From Actinomycetota bacterium (GTDB lineage: Bacteria; Actinomycetota; Thermoleophilia; RBG-16-64-13): a stretch of DNA of 64,000 nt. The notes beneath the pieces are model-generated. The model ran no database searches and had not been told where the DNA came from. It saw nothing but the letters and a program-made list of their open reading frames with translations. Below, piece by piece: positions 1 to 8,242 of this stretch. The position numbers and the translations under genes were made by a program. Numbering within the stretch: the stretch's first letter is position 1; each line of letters opens with the position of its first letter. Location: NCBI GenBank assembly GCA_012523095.1, contig JAAYJE010000062.1:62001-126000 (forward strand), written 5' to 3'.

Positions 1-146
1 TCCATCAGGGGAGTCTTGACCCCATGGTACCCCTCGACCGTGTGGACAAGAGGCAGATAACGCTCGGGGATCACCACTTCCTGAGCGGTCCCCGGTAGGT
101 TGGCCCTGAGGGCGTCGGAGTCGACAGGTATCTCGAGCGGGTCCAT
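1..146 (-). CDS. 5' end of an unidentified protein, cut by the window edge
   Basis: Only about 48 N-terminal residues are visible, starting MDPLEIPVDSDALRANLP. The ATG overlaps the TGA stop of the upstream CNNM-type gene (TGATG), so the two are probably translationally coupled. The stretch 'IPERYLPLVHTVEGYHGV' faintly resembles the start of PEP/pyruvate-binding dikinase-type proteins, but too little is visible to name it. Confidence 0.5.
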   Translation of the reverse strand, partial: MDPLEIPVDSDALRANLPGTAQEVVIPERYLPLVHTVEGYHGVKTPLM

Positions 147-1477
147 CAATCCTCCCGTTCGTGGTTGCCGGGCTCGCCGGCCTCGGCCTCCTCCGACCGG
201 ACTCTCTCGCCGGCTTCCAGATCTACGGGGGTCAGTAGCACCCGGGAGATCCGCATGCCGTCCACCCCGAGCACCCGGGCTTGGAAGTTACCCAACAGTA
301 CCTGATCTCCAACCTGAGGGCGGCGCTGGAGTTGCTCGAAGACCCGCCCCCCCAGGGTGGGAAAACCCTCTTCGGGGACGCTGAGCCCGACGGCCTCCTC
401 GAGGAGGTCGACGCGCGCGCCGCCATCGACGGAGTAACTGCCGTCTCCACGATCTTCCAGCATGGGCGCCTCCAGGTCGAACTCATCCTGGATCTCGCCG
501 ACGAGCTCCTCCACGACGTCCTGGCTGGTGACGATGCCCGCCGTACCTCCGTGTTCATCCACCACGATGGTGAGCGGGGTGCGGGTACTCTGGAAGCGCT
601 GTAAGACGACTTCGATATTAGATGTCTCAGCGATGAACCCTATGGGGCGCAGCAGGCGACGCAGCGTTGCGTCGCGCGGCGCCCGGTACAGGTCTTTGAC
701 ATGGATATAGCCTACGATATTGTCGACATCCTCCTCGTACACGGGGTAGCGCGTGTGGTTCGTCTCGGCGACGTCCTCGATGGCCTGGGCCACGCTCATC
801 GAGGTAGGCAACGCGGTCATCTCCGTGCGAGGCACCATGATGTCTCCCACCGATTGGCCGCCGAAGGTGAGGGCGCGACGCATGAGGGTCTGCTCGACCT
901 TGTCGATATGCCCCACTTCTTGGCTGGCCTCGATGATCATACGCAGCTCCTCCTCCGAATGGGCCAGTTCGCGCTCGGAGGCCGGCGTTATGTGGAAGAG
1001 CCTGAGGACGCCGGCAGCCGATATGTACATCAGCCACGTGATGGGCCGGGTGATCAGAAAGAACCAACGGAGAGGCAGAGCTACGAGCAGCGAGGACTTC
1101 TCCGCCTTCCGGATGGCGACTGATTTGGGTACCAGTTCACCGAAGATTATCGTGACAAAGGTCACGAAAACGAAGGCGATCACAGCGGCCAACCACGGGG
1201 CCATCCCAGTGTAGCCGAAGACCGTCCTAAAGGTCTCTGCTCCCAGCCAACCCAGACCCATGCTGGCCACGGTCACACCGAGCTGGGTCGCCGAGAGATA
1301 CGCGTCGAGGTGGTTGACTATGTGGTTGGCGACGCGCGCGCGTCTGTTCCCGGCAGCGGCCAACTCCGCCATCTTGGTGTCGCGCACCTTGACTATCGCG
1401 AACTCCGCGAGCACGAAAAAGGCGTTCACGAAGACCAGGAGGATGACTCCGACGATCTGAAGGGCGGTGGTGTTCAT
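146..1477 (-). CDS. CNNM/HlyC-family membrane protein with CBS pair (hemolysin-like)
   Basis: A 443-residue integral membrane protein. Residues 1-200 form the DUF21/CNNM transmembrane domain with several hydrophobic helices and the typical FGELVPKSVAIRKAE segment. Residues about 210-330 form a CBS pair (VGDIMVPRTEM, YPVYEED, GYIHVKDL, VVDEHGGTAGIVT), followed by a CorC/HlyC domain (about 345-425) and an acidic tail. The family is linked to Mg2+/divalent cation transport or its regulation; the older 'hemolysin' name is historical. All expected domains are present. The stop overlaps the start of the next gene on the same strand. Confidence 0.9.
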   Translation of the reverse strand: MNTTALQIVGVILLVFVNAFFVLAEFAIVKVRDTKMAELAAAGNRRARVANHIVNHLDAYLSATQLGVTVASMGLGWLGAETFRTVFGYTGMAPWLAAVIAFVFVTFVTIIFGELVPKSVAIRKAEKSSLLVALPLRWFFLITRPITWLMYISAAGVLRLFHITPASERELAHSEEELRMIIEASQEVGHIDKVEQTLMRRALTFGGQSVGDIMVPRTEMTALPTSMSVAQAIEDVAETNHTRYPVYEEDVDNIVGYIHVKDLYRAPRDATLRRLLRPIGFIAETSNIEVVLQRFQSTRTPLTIVVDEHGGTAGIVTSQDVVEELVGEIQDEFDLEAPMLEDRGDGSYSVDGGARVDLLEEAVGLSVPEEGFPTLGGRVFEQLQRRPQVGDQVLLGNFQARVLGVDGMRISRVLLTPVDLEAGERVRSEEAEAGEPGNHERED

Positions 1478-1622
1478 CGCCCGTTCACCCGGTGACCGGG
1501 CATCGACAGAAGTCGGAGACTAGAGGGGTCGTCGAGCGTGTCCATTTCGCTGTGAACAAGGATAGCATAAGGGCACATACGGTCCCGCGGGGCGCTGCAG
1601 GGCCCCATTCTCTCTGGGGGTA

Positions 1623-2579
1623 TCAGCGCCGCTGCGCCGCGGCTATCAGAATCGGCTCCAATATCGTCCAGGCCTCCTCGGCCGTCTCTACGTACGAGAA
1701 TATATCGAGGTCCTCGGGGGCGATCACACCCTCGTCCACGAGAGCCGGGAAGTCGATGATCCGCTCCCAGTACTCCCGACCGAAGAGCAGCACCGGCATC
1801 GGTTTGACCTTATGCGTCTGGATGAGGCACAGGACCTCGAACAGTTCGTCCAGGGTGCCGTAGCCTCCAGGGAAGATCACCAACGCCACCGCCCGCATCA
1901 TGAAATGCAGCTTCCTCAATGCAAAATAATGGAAGTTGAAGCAGAGATAAGGTGTGATGTACTCGTTGGGCCGCTGCTCGAACGGGAGGACGATATTGAG
2001 CCCCACGCTCTCGGCGCCCACGTCGCAGGCTCCCCGGTTGGCGGCCTCCATGACACCGGGGCCGCCACCGGTTACGACCACGACCTTATAGGGACCTCGG
2101 ACGGGCTTGGCGTCGTCCGACTTCGCCTGCCCGGCCAAGGACCCGGATATTGTCTGGGCCAGCCGGCGGGCCTCCTCGTAGAAGTGGCTCTTTTCGGCGA
2201 GAGCCCTGGCGGCGCGTTCCTTCTGCGCCGCTTTCGGGTCGTCAGGGCAGGAAGCGGCGGCCCGCCGCGCGTTCTCCACCATGGCGGCGGCGTCCTCGGG
2301 CGCGGGGATGCGGGCGCTGCCGAACATGACCACGGTGGCGGAGATGCCACGGTCCCGTTGCAGTATCTCGGGCTTCAGGTACTCCAGTTCCAGGCGGGCG
2401 GACCGGAGTTCGTTGCGGAGTAGGAAATCCGGGTCGGCAAAACCCAGTTTGTAGGCGGAAGACTTGGTCTGAGGGGTCTCGGGGTCGAGGTGGACGTGGA
2501 GGCTGTCTTCTTCAGCGGACGGGAGGATACTGCCGGGTTTGTCCTGTCGCTCTGTTGGCCTACGGTCGGGCTGTACCAT
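1623..2579 (-). CDS. LOG-family protein (putative nucleoside 5'-monophosphate phosphoribohydrolase)
   Basis: 318 residues with the diagnostic LOG motifs GGGPGVMEAANRGA (171-184) and PGGYGTLDE (237-245), which bind the nucleotide phosphate and carry catalytic residues in this Rossmann-like family. Members hydrolyse (cytokinin) nucleoside monophosphates to base and ribose-5-phosphate. The roughly 80-residue N-terminal extension is longer than in minimal LOG proteins. GGAG lies 8 nt before the ATG. The gene sits 12 nt after the PaaK-like gene, so the two probably form an operon. The substrate cannot be told from sequence. Confidence 0.85.
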   Translation of the reverse strand: MVQPDRRPTERQDKPGSILPSAEEDSLHVHLDPETPQTKSSAYKLGFADPDFLLRNELRSARLELEYLKPEILQRDRGISATVVMFGSARIPAPEDAAAMVENARRAAASCPDDPKAAQKERAARALAEKSHFYEEARRLAQTISGSLAGQAKSDDAKPVRGPYKVVVVTGGGPGVMEAANRGACDVGAESVGLNIVLPFEQRPNEYITPYLCFNFHYFALRKLHFMMRAVALVIFPGGYGTLDELFEVLCLIQTHKVKPMPVLLFGREYWERIIDFPALVDEGVIAPEDLDIFSYVETAEEAWTILEPILIAAAQRR

Positions 2580-2591
2580 GAGAACAGCTCC

Positions 2592-3950
2592 TCACGAGAC
2601 GTTCTTCTCCTCGCGTAGATCTAACACCCGCTGCGCCTTGCCCTCACTTCGCTCGATGGAGCCGGGTTCCTTGAAAGTCACACCTGTATTGACGCCGATG
2701 ACGTCTTTGATGTTCTTCTGGATGTTGCTCTTCAGGCGCACAAGGGTCTCGTGTTCGGTGAAGATGGCGATGTCGTCGGTCGAAAGGATGCCCTGGGTCA
2801 CGTCCTGATAGAGACTGGGGCTGATCTCGACCTGCACTTCCAAGTTGTCCAGCGCACCCCTGCGGTCGACCACCAGTCGGTAGTGCGGCTCGACCTGGGG
2901 CGACATCAGGAGCACCGACTCGACCTGGCTTGGGAACACGTTCACCCCGCGGATGATGAGCATGTCGTCCGACCGGCCGAATACCCGGGCCATGCGGGTG
3001 TTCGTGCGCCCGCAACTGCAGGGTTCGGTGGTGAGTCGGGTGATGTCGCCCGTCCTGTACCGCACGAGCGGGAAGGCTTCCTTGGTGAGGGTGGTGATGA
3101 CAAGCTCACCTCTCTCACCCTCGGGAAGCACCTCGCCCGTCTCCGGGTCGATGATCTCGGATAGGAAATGGTCGTCGGCCATGTGCAGCCCGGATTGAGC
3201 GTCCACGCACTCGCATGACACTCCGGGGCCGACGATCTCGGAGAGGCCGTAGATATCGCAGGCCTTGATGTTCCATTTGCGCTCGATGTCGTGGCGCATG
3301 GCCTCCGACCAAGGCTCGGCTCCGAAGACGCCCACCTTGAGGGGGAACTTGGTGACGTCCAACCCCAGTTGCTGGGCGACATCCCAAACGTAGAGGGCGA
3401 AACTGGGGGTGCAGCACAGAACGGTAGTACCGAAATCTTCCATCAGCATGAGCTGCCGCTGGGTATTGCTGCCGGAGATGGGGATCACCGAGGCGCCCAG
3501 CAGTTCCGCGCCGTAGTGGGCTCCCAGGCCACCCGTGAAGAGGCCGTAGCCGTAGGCGACCTGTACGATGTCGTCTTCCGACGTTCCGGCTCCGGCAAGG
3601 GAACGGGCCATGACCTGAGCCCACATGACTATGTCGTTGTGTGTGTACCCCACCGTGGTGGGCTTACCGGTGGTGCCCGACGACGCGTGGATGCGCACCA
3701 CTTCCTTCATGGAGGCTGCAAAAAGCCCGAAGGGGTACTCGTCGCGGAGGTTGTGCTTCTTGGTGACCGGAAGGCGCTGCAGATCGTCGAGCGTGCGGAT
3801 CTGCTCGGGCTTGACCCCGTTCGTATCGAACAGACGCTTGTAGAAGGGGACGCGATCGTAGACCCGCTTCACCAGGACCCTCAGGCGCTCTTCCTGGAGC
3901 TTCTTCAGGTCTGCCCGGTTCATGCATTCGTGTTCGCGGTCGAAGATCAT
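2592..3950 (-). CDS. paaK: Phenylacetate-CoA ligase
   Basis: 452 residues of the adenylate-forming ANL superfamily, PaaK type. The phosphate loop SSGTTGKP (90-97), the adenine-binding segment [12 protein letters not shown] and the hinge region YRTGDI are visible, with the AMP-binding C-terminal domain after that. It activates phenylacetate or a related aryl/acyl acid to its CoA thioester at the cost of ATP to AMP. AAGGGG precedes the first ATG; the second Met (residue 10, MNRADLKK) matches the usual family start more closely. No other paa genes are nearby, so it may serve aryl-acid scavenging or amino-acid fermentation in an anaerobe. Confidence 0.88.
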   Translation of the reverse strand: MIFDREHECMNRADLKKLQEERLRVLVKRVYDRVPFYKRLFDTNGVKPEQIRTLDDLQRLPVTKKHNLRDEYPFGLFAASMKEVVRIHASSGTTGKPTTVGYTHNDIVMWAQVMARSLAGAGTSEDDIVQVAYGYGLFTGGLGAHYGAELLGASVIPISGSNTQRQLMLMEDFGTTVLCCTPSFALYVWDVAQQLGLDVTKFPLKVGVFGAEPWSEAMRHDIERKWNIKACDIYGLSEIVGPGVSCECVDAQSGLHMADDHFLSEIIDPETGEVLPEGERGELVITTLTKEAFPLVRYRTGDITRLTTEPCSCGRTNTRMARVFGRSDDMLIIRGVNVFPSQVESVLLMSPQVEPHYRLVVDRRGALDNLEVQVEISPSLYQDVTQGILSTDDIAIFTEHETLVRLKSNIQKNIKDVIGVNTGVTFKEPGSIERSEGKAQRVLDLREEKNVS

Positions 3951-4078
3951 TTCAGATTCCCCTTGTGTGGTGCCCGACGCAGACTCGTATTGCCTCAGCG
4001 ATGGTATAGGCAGCCGGTCCGAGCGTCAACCGGCGTGTGCCTGAGAGCGTCGCGCCGGCCGTGGCCCGCCTCGGCACG

Positions 4079-4753
4079 TCAGACCTTGAAGGCCGAGGGG
4101 CAGATGTCCTGAAGGAGGCACTCAGCGCAACGAGGGCGCCTGGCGTCGCAGACTGCGCGTCCGTGCTCGATCAGCAGGTACGTGAGCCGGAACCAGTCCT
4201 CCCTGGGGACGATCTCGATGAGCTCTCGCTCGATCTTGTCGGGGTTCTCGGAAGAGACCAGCCCTAGTCTGCGGCTGAGCCTGTTGACATGGGTATCGAC
4301 CGCTATCCCGGCGTCGAGATCGGAAGCATAGGCCTTTGGGTGGGCGTTGCCGAGCACGATGTTGGCGGTCTTGCGGGCGACTCCAGGCAGGGTAAGCAAT
4401 TCGGCCATACTGGACGGGATCTCCCCGCCGAAGTCGGCCAACACCTTCTGGGCCGCTCCGATGATGTGTTTGGTCTTGTTCCGGAAGAACCCGGTAGGTC
4501 TGATGTCGGTCTCGAACTCCGCCGGGTCCGCGGAGGCGTAGTCCTCGATGGAACGATACTTCTCAAACAGCTTGGCTGTGACTTGGTTCACCTTCTTGTC
4601 GGTGCATTGGGCCGACAAGATGACGGCCACCAGCAGCTCCCAGTCGGTCCCGTATTGGAGGACTATCCCGGCCTGAGGGTACTCGGCTCGAAGACGGGAC
4701 ACTATCTCGCCCGCCCGCGCCTTCCTGGCCGCTTTGCCACCCTTCTTCGTCAT
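4079..4753 (-). CDS. nth: Endonuclease III (DNA glycosylase/AP lyase)
   Basis: 224 residues, the usual length. The helix-hairpin-helix motif LPGVARKTAN contains the catalytic Lys128, and the catalytic Asp153 lies in VDTHVNR. The [4Fe-4S] cluster ligands are complete at C202, C209, C212 and C218 (C-x6-C-x2-C-x5-C). It removes oxidised pyrimidines in base excision repair. The Lys-rich N-terminus (MTKKGGKAARKAR) probably contacts DNA. Transcribed divergently from ubiX, with a 260-bp gap that holds no other recognisable gene. Confidence 0.95.
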   Translation of the reverse strand: MTKKGGKAARKARAGEIVSRLRAEYPQAGIVLQYGTDWELLVAVILSAQCTDKKVNQVTAKLFEKYRSIEDYASADPAEFETDIRPTGFFRNKTKHIIGAAQKVLADFGGEIPSSMAELLTLPGVARKTANIVLGNAHPKAYASDLDAGIAVDTHVNRLSRRLGLVSSENPDKIERELIEIVPREDWFRLTYLLIEHGRAVCDARRPRCAECLLQDICPSAFKV

Positions 4754-5014
4754 GGCTGCTCGTCCATCCCTTGGCCTTCATGTGTGGTTGTGGGCCTTAC
4801 CGCGATTTCCAAGGAGCATCATACGATATCGGCGCCCTCTGGGCGTGAGTCGACAATGCGTGGTCCTCTGTTGGAACATCCGCCGGGGCGACGGTTCGGA
4901 GACGGTCTTTGGCGGCGGAGCCGAGATACGGCTTCTCCCGGCCTTCGGGGGAGGATAGACTTATCAGCGCGACGAAATCATCATAATGGGCTCGATCCGC
5001 CGGGAGGACCCGAA

Positions 5015-5590
5015 ATGAGCAGTCCCATTCCGCAACGTCTCATCGTGGGTATCACGGGTGCATCGGGGACGGTGTACGGGATCAGGCTGCTTGAGGCACT
5101 CCGCGAGGCCCCCGTCCAGACTCATCTGGTGATGAGCGAGGCGGCCAAACGCGTAGCCGAGCTCGAGACCGGGTGGACCGCGGAAGAGATCGTCGGGTTG
5201 GCGGATGTCTCCTACCTTCCTGACGAAATGGAAGCTCCTATCTCCTCCGGCTCATTTATCACCATGGGCATGATCGTGGCGCCCTGCTCCATCAAGACAC
5301 TGTCGAGCGTGGCGCGCTGCGCCGGCGACACACTTATAGCCAGAGCGGCTGATGTGGTCTTGAAAGAAAGGCGTAGGTTGGTGTTGGTGGTGCGCGAGAC
5401 ACCTCTCCATCTGGGTCACCTGCGTCTGATGGAAGATGTCACGCAGTACGGCGCCGTCGTTCTCCCACCGGTTCCTGCTTTCTATCACGAGCCCCGGACG
5501 ATCGATGACCTCGTCGACCAGACGGTCGGTAAGGCTCTCGACCAGTTCGGGTTGGAGCACGCGCTTTTCAAGCGTTGGCGCGACGGATGA
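5015..5590 (+). CDS. ubiX: Flavin prenyltransferase UbiX
   Basis: 191 residues, as expected for UbiX/Pad1. The N-terminal IVGITGASGTVYGIRLLEAL binds FMN and dimethylallyl phosphate; the family motifs SSGSF, PCSIKTLS, RETPLHLGHL and PPVPAFYHEP are all present. It makes prenylated FMN for UbiD-type (de)carboxylases. The open frame continues far upstream, but the ATG at 5015 with GGGAGGA before it gives the family start. No ubiD lies in the window. The stop overlaps the start of the next gene (ATGA). Confidence 0.95.
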   Translation: MSSPIPQRLIVGITGASGTVYGIRLLEALREAPVQTHLVMSEAAKRVAELETGWTAEEIVGLADVSYLPDEMEAPISSGSFITMGMIVAPCSIKTLSSVARCAGDTLIARAADVVLKERRRLVLVVRETPLHLGHLRLMEDVTQYGAVVLPPVPAFYHEPRTIDDLVDQTVGKALDQFGLEHALFKRWRDG

Positions 5591-6075
5591 GAGGGCCTCC
5601 TGAGGGGGCCGACCTGTGCGCCCGCGTGGCGGGATACCTCCGAGCGCACCACACTATGACCATCGCCACCGTCGATCCCGTCGGGAACACCCCTCACGCG
5701 GCATGCGTCTTCTACGCGGTGGACGAAGATCTTCGATTGGTCTTTCTCAGTAAGCCGGCCGGTGTCCATGGTTCTCATATCGGGAAGCAGGCGCCCGTAG
5801 CGGTGACTGTGACCGAACAATACGTGGATTGGGAGACGATACAAGGGGTGCAGTTGTGGGGTGAAGCGAGGCTGCTGGGCGGGACCGCCAAGGCTGGGGC
5901 GCTCGCCGTGTACCTGAAGCGCTTCCCGTTCGTGCGCGACATCATGACCAGACCCGGTCTCGCCGACCTGATGCGAGGCATAGGTGTATACAGGGTCACA
6001 CCGTATCGGGCGGCATTCACCGACAACACGACCGGGGTCTTCGGCCGCGAGGTGCTCGAACCGGTGACGGAATGA
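5587..6075 (+). CDS. PNPOx-fold flavin-binding protein
   Basis: 162 residues starting at the ATG that overlaps the ubiX stop; an in-frame ATG lies four codons further upstream. The split-barrel pattern of the pyridoxamine 5'-phosphate oxidase-like superfamily is clear: TMTIATVDPVGNTPHAACVFYAVDED, then LRLVFLSKP and a GV-HGSHIGKQ segment. Such proteins bind FMN or F420 and reduce small molecules, but the substrate is unknown. Coupling to ubiX suggests shared flavin chemistry; this is an inference from context only. Confidence 0.75.
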   Translation: MRGPPEGADLCARVAGYLRAHHTMTIATVDPVGNTPHAACVFYAVDEDLRLVFLSKPAGVHGSHIGKQAPVAVTVTEQYVDWETIQGVQLWGEARLLGGTAKAGALAVYLKRFPFVRDIMTRPGLADLMRGIGVYRVTPYRAAFTDNTTGVFGREVLEPVTE

Positions 6076-6079
6076 CGGC

Positions 6080-7834
6080 ATGGAGATGAGACGGGTCGAC
6101 AGGACGAACATGGAGCGGCGGCGCCGCGAACAGCGTCGTCGTCTCCTGCTGAGGTGGTTGGTGCTGGTCGCCTGTGTCGCCATCGTGACGCTGGCGGTCT
6201 TGATCGGTGTCCGCGGTTGCGGCAAGGATACGACTGCGCCGGACGCCGAGGGCCGGATCACCACCGGTTCGAGTGCCTCCGGGAACACCGGGGGAACTGA
6301 AGGTACCGAGGGAGCCGAGACCTCAGAGGGTGACGGCGTCTCTGAAGACCCCGGCGTCTCTGAAGACCCCGGCGTCTCAAGCGCCTCCACCGCCTCGAAG
6401 ACCGTCACCACAGTGACGCCCGGACAAGGCAACCTCGATGAACCGGGCGATATCCGTACGCCCGGCTCCTTCTACGGCCCCATCAACACCACGTTCGATG
6501 GGCTGACGATGTTCCGAGGCAACGCTTCCCGCACCTACTACGGTGAGGGTCCTGTTCCGAAGAACCCAAAGATCCTGTGGAAGTTCGGGCCCATGGTCGG
6601 CAGCTACAGCGAAGCACTCGCCTCGCCGACCGGGACGGGCTGGACCGGCCAGCCTTGCGTCTTCGAGCGCGACGGCAAGACCTGGGTGGTCTTCGGCGCC
6701 TACGACTGGAAGATCCACTTCCTGGACGGCGCTACGGGCGAGGAACTATTCCCCGCCTTCGAGGGCGGTGACATCTTCAAAGGCTCGGTTGTGGCCGATC
6801 CCGACGGCTTCCCGCTCATCTTCATGGGTTGCGCCGACGACAGGTGGCGGATCATCGCCATCGATCGGGACGCTCCCACCGAGCTCTTCCACTTGGATTC
6901 GAATGAGCTTCCGCGTCGCGTCTGGTACGGAGACTGGGATTCCAGTGTCGTCATCCGCAACGACTATGCGTTCGTTGGGGGCGAGAACAGCCACTTCTAC
7001 ATACTCAAGCTGAACAGGGGATATGGTCCCGACGGGAAGGTGACCGTACGTCCGGAGATCGTGCTCGACTGGCCCGCCTGGACGGCTTCGCTCATCGAGA
7101 AGCTGGGGAGTAAGGACGTCTCCGTGGAGAACTCGCCGTGTCTGGTGGGGGACCGGGTCTACTTCTCGAACAGCGGCGGCCTGGTGCAGGGTCTCGACGT
7201 GGGGGCTACCCTCAAGGAGCTGAGAGAAGGTGAGGCGCCCGCCGTAGGCGCAGAATCGTATCCGAAGGTCTTTCACTACTGGACGGCTGGGGACACCGAC
7301 GCCACCATCGTCGCCGACGAAGAGGGCTATCTGTACGTCTGCCAGCACTCCGACAAACGGTCGAGCACGGCCGTGCAGCGCTATGAAGATGTGGGTCAGA
7401 TACTGAAGCTGGATCCTCGCAAGACCGGCGAGAGCGAGACCCCTCTGGTCTGGTCACAGAAGGTGACGAAACAGTCGGGTGGCCAATCCGGGGTGTGGGC
7501 TACAGCGTGTCTCTACAAGAACATGCTGTACGTGCCGACGCATGGGGGCGCGCTCCTTGGCCTGGATCGGGTGACGGGGGAGGTTGTTTGGCAGAAAGGA
7601 CTCACCGAGCACGCTTGGGCGAGCTGTGTGGTCGTCGATCGTACGCTCATGGTGGGAGATACGTACGGGGTCTTCCACGCATGGGATGTGACCGACACCC
7701 GGATCGATCCTCCCGTGCTCTGGGAGGTCGAAGTGCCCAGTGGGAGTGCCTTGGAGTCAACTGCCGCAGTGTGGAAGGGCAGGGTCTACGTGGGTTGTCG
7801 CGACGGCTACTTCTACTGCTTCGGCGACCGTTAG
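6080..7834 (+). CDS. Membrane-anchored PQQ-type beta-propeller protein
   Basis: 584 residues. A very basic N-terminus (ERRRREQRRR) precedes one transmembrane helix (about 28-50), then a Thr/Ser/Gly/Glu-rich linker (50-115) containing two copies of a six-residue repeat (SEDPGV) encoded by an 18-bp tandem repeat near 6346-6381. The rest is a beta-propeller made of W/G-rich blades (for example GATGEELFPAF and DRVTGEVVWQKGL), placing the domain outside the cell. No quinoprotein dehydrogenase active site is apparent; a binding or scaffold role is likely. It starts 5 nt after the PNPOx-fold gene, so probably the same transcript. Confidence 0.75.
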   Translation: MEMRRVDRTNMERRRREQRRRLLLRWLVLVACVAIVTLAVLIGVRGCGKDTTAPDAEGRITTGSSASGNTGGTEGTEGAETSEGDGVSEDPGVSEDPGVSSASTASKTVTTVTPGQGNLDEPGDIRTPGSFYGPINTTFDGLTMFRGNASRTYYGEGPVPKNPKILWKFGPMVGSYSEALASPTGTGWTGQPCVFERDGKTWVVFGAYDWKIHFLDGATGEELFPAFEGGDIFKGSVVADPDGFPLIFMGCADDRWRIIAIDRDAPTELFHLDSNELPRRVWYGDWDSSVVIRNDYAFVGGENSHFYILKLNRGYGPDGKVTVRPEIVLDWPAWTASLIEKLGSKDVSVENSPCLVGDRVYFSNSGGLVQGLDVGATLKELREGEAPAVGAESYPKVFHYWTAGDTDATIVADEEGYLYVCQHSDKRSSTAVQRYEDVGQILKLDPRKTGESETPLVWSQKVTKQSGGQSGVWATACLYKNMLYVPTHGGALLGLDRVTGEVVWQKGLTEHAWASCVVVDRTLMVGDTYGVFHAWDVTDTRIDPPVLWEVEVPSGSALESTAAVWKGRVYVGCRDGYFYCFGDR

Positions 7835-7920
7835 GCGGCCGTATGCTCACTCCGCCTCCCGAGTAGGCCGCGGCCTGACCGGAGTCTGAACATCCGCCTC
7901 CGACGTTCCGCGGGTCGCTC

Positions 7921-7975
7921 ATGGGAAGACTCCCATCGGCCGATAGTGGTCCTGCAGGGGGTGTCTCCCATCGGC
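7921..7975. repeat. Short inverted and direct repeats ahead of a small ORF
   Basis: ATGGGA-agac-TCCCAT is a perfect 6-bp inverted repeat at 7921-7936. The 11-mer CTCCCATCGGC occurs at 7930-7940 and again at 7965-7975. They lie in the gap between the propeller gene and the small zinc-finger ORF, where an operator could sit. The function is unknown. Confidence 0.4.
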
Positions 7976-7999
7976 ACAGAATGTCGACTCTGAGAGGTC

Positions 8000-8242
8000 A
8001 TGCGCAACCCGAACACGTGGATTTGCCCAGGATGTGGCAGGACTGTCGTTATGTCGGCAGACTGTGATACGGGCGGCTTCAGGCAAGACCGCCATCGTTT
8101 GGATCAGCTTGCCCAGGCCTTATGTGGGTGTTGGGTGAGCCGGCTTCCCAGCGGAGGCATCACCCGCTTTCTAGAGGCGATACTGTACGGGAGCGGACCC
8201 GGCGACGATCAGAATCTCGGCTTCTTTGCGGAGGAGGCCTGA
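8000..8242 (+). CDS. Possible small zinc-finger protein (hypothetical)
   Basis: 80 residues. The ATG follows GAGAGG at a good distance. The N-terminus has a CPGCGRTVVMSADC pattern that could hold a metal, with another CxC later (LCGCW). It overlaps the 3' end of polX on the other strand by 34 bp. Apart from this ORF the 374-bp gap between 7834 and 8209 holds no gene. It may be spurious; no family is recognised. Confidence 0.3.
   Translation: MRNPNTWICPGCGRTVVMSADCDTGGFRQDRHRLDQLAQALCGCWVSRLPSGGITRFLEAILYGSGPGDDQNLGFFAEEA

Noticed and set aside
1589-1606. Intrinsic terminator after the LOG gene
   Set aside because: GGGGC/GCCCC can pair but the stem is only 5 bp and no T tract follows in the right direction.
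4289-5014. N-terminal extension of the ubiX frame
   Set aside because: It overlaps nth on the other strand, and the family start with a ribosome-binding site is at 5015.
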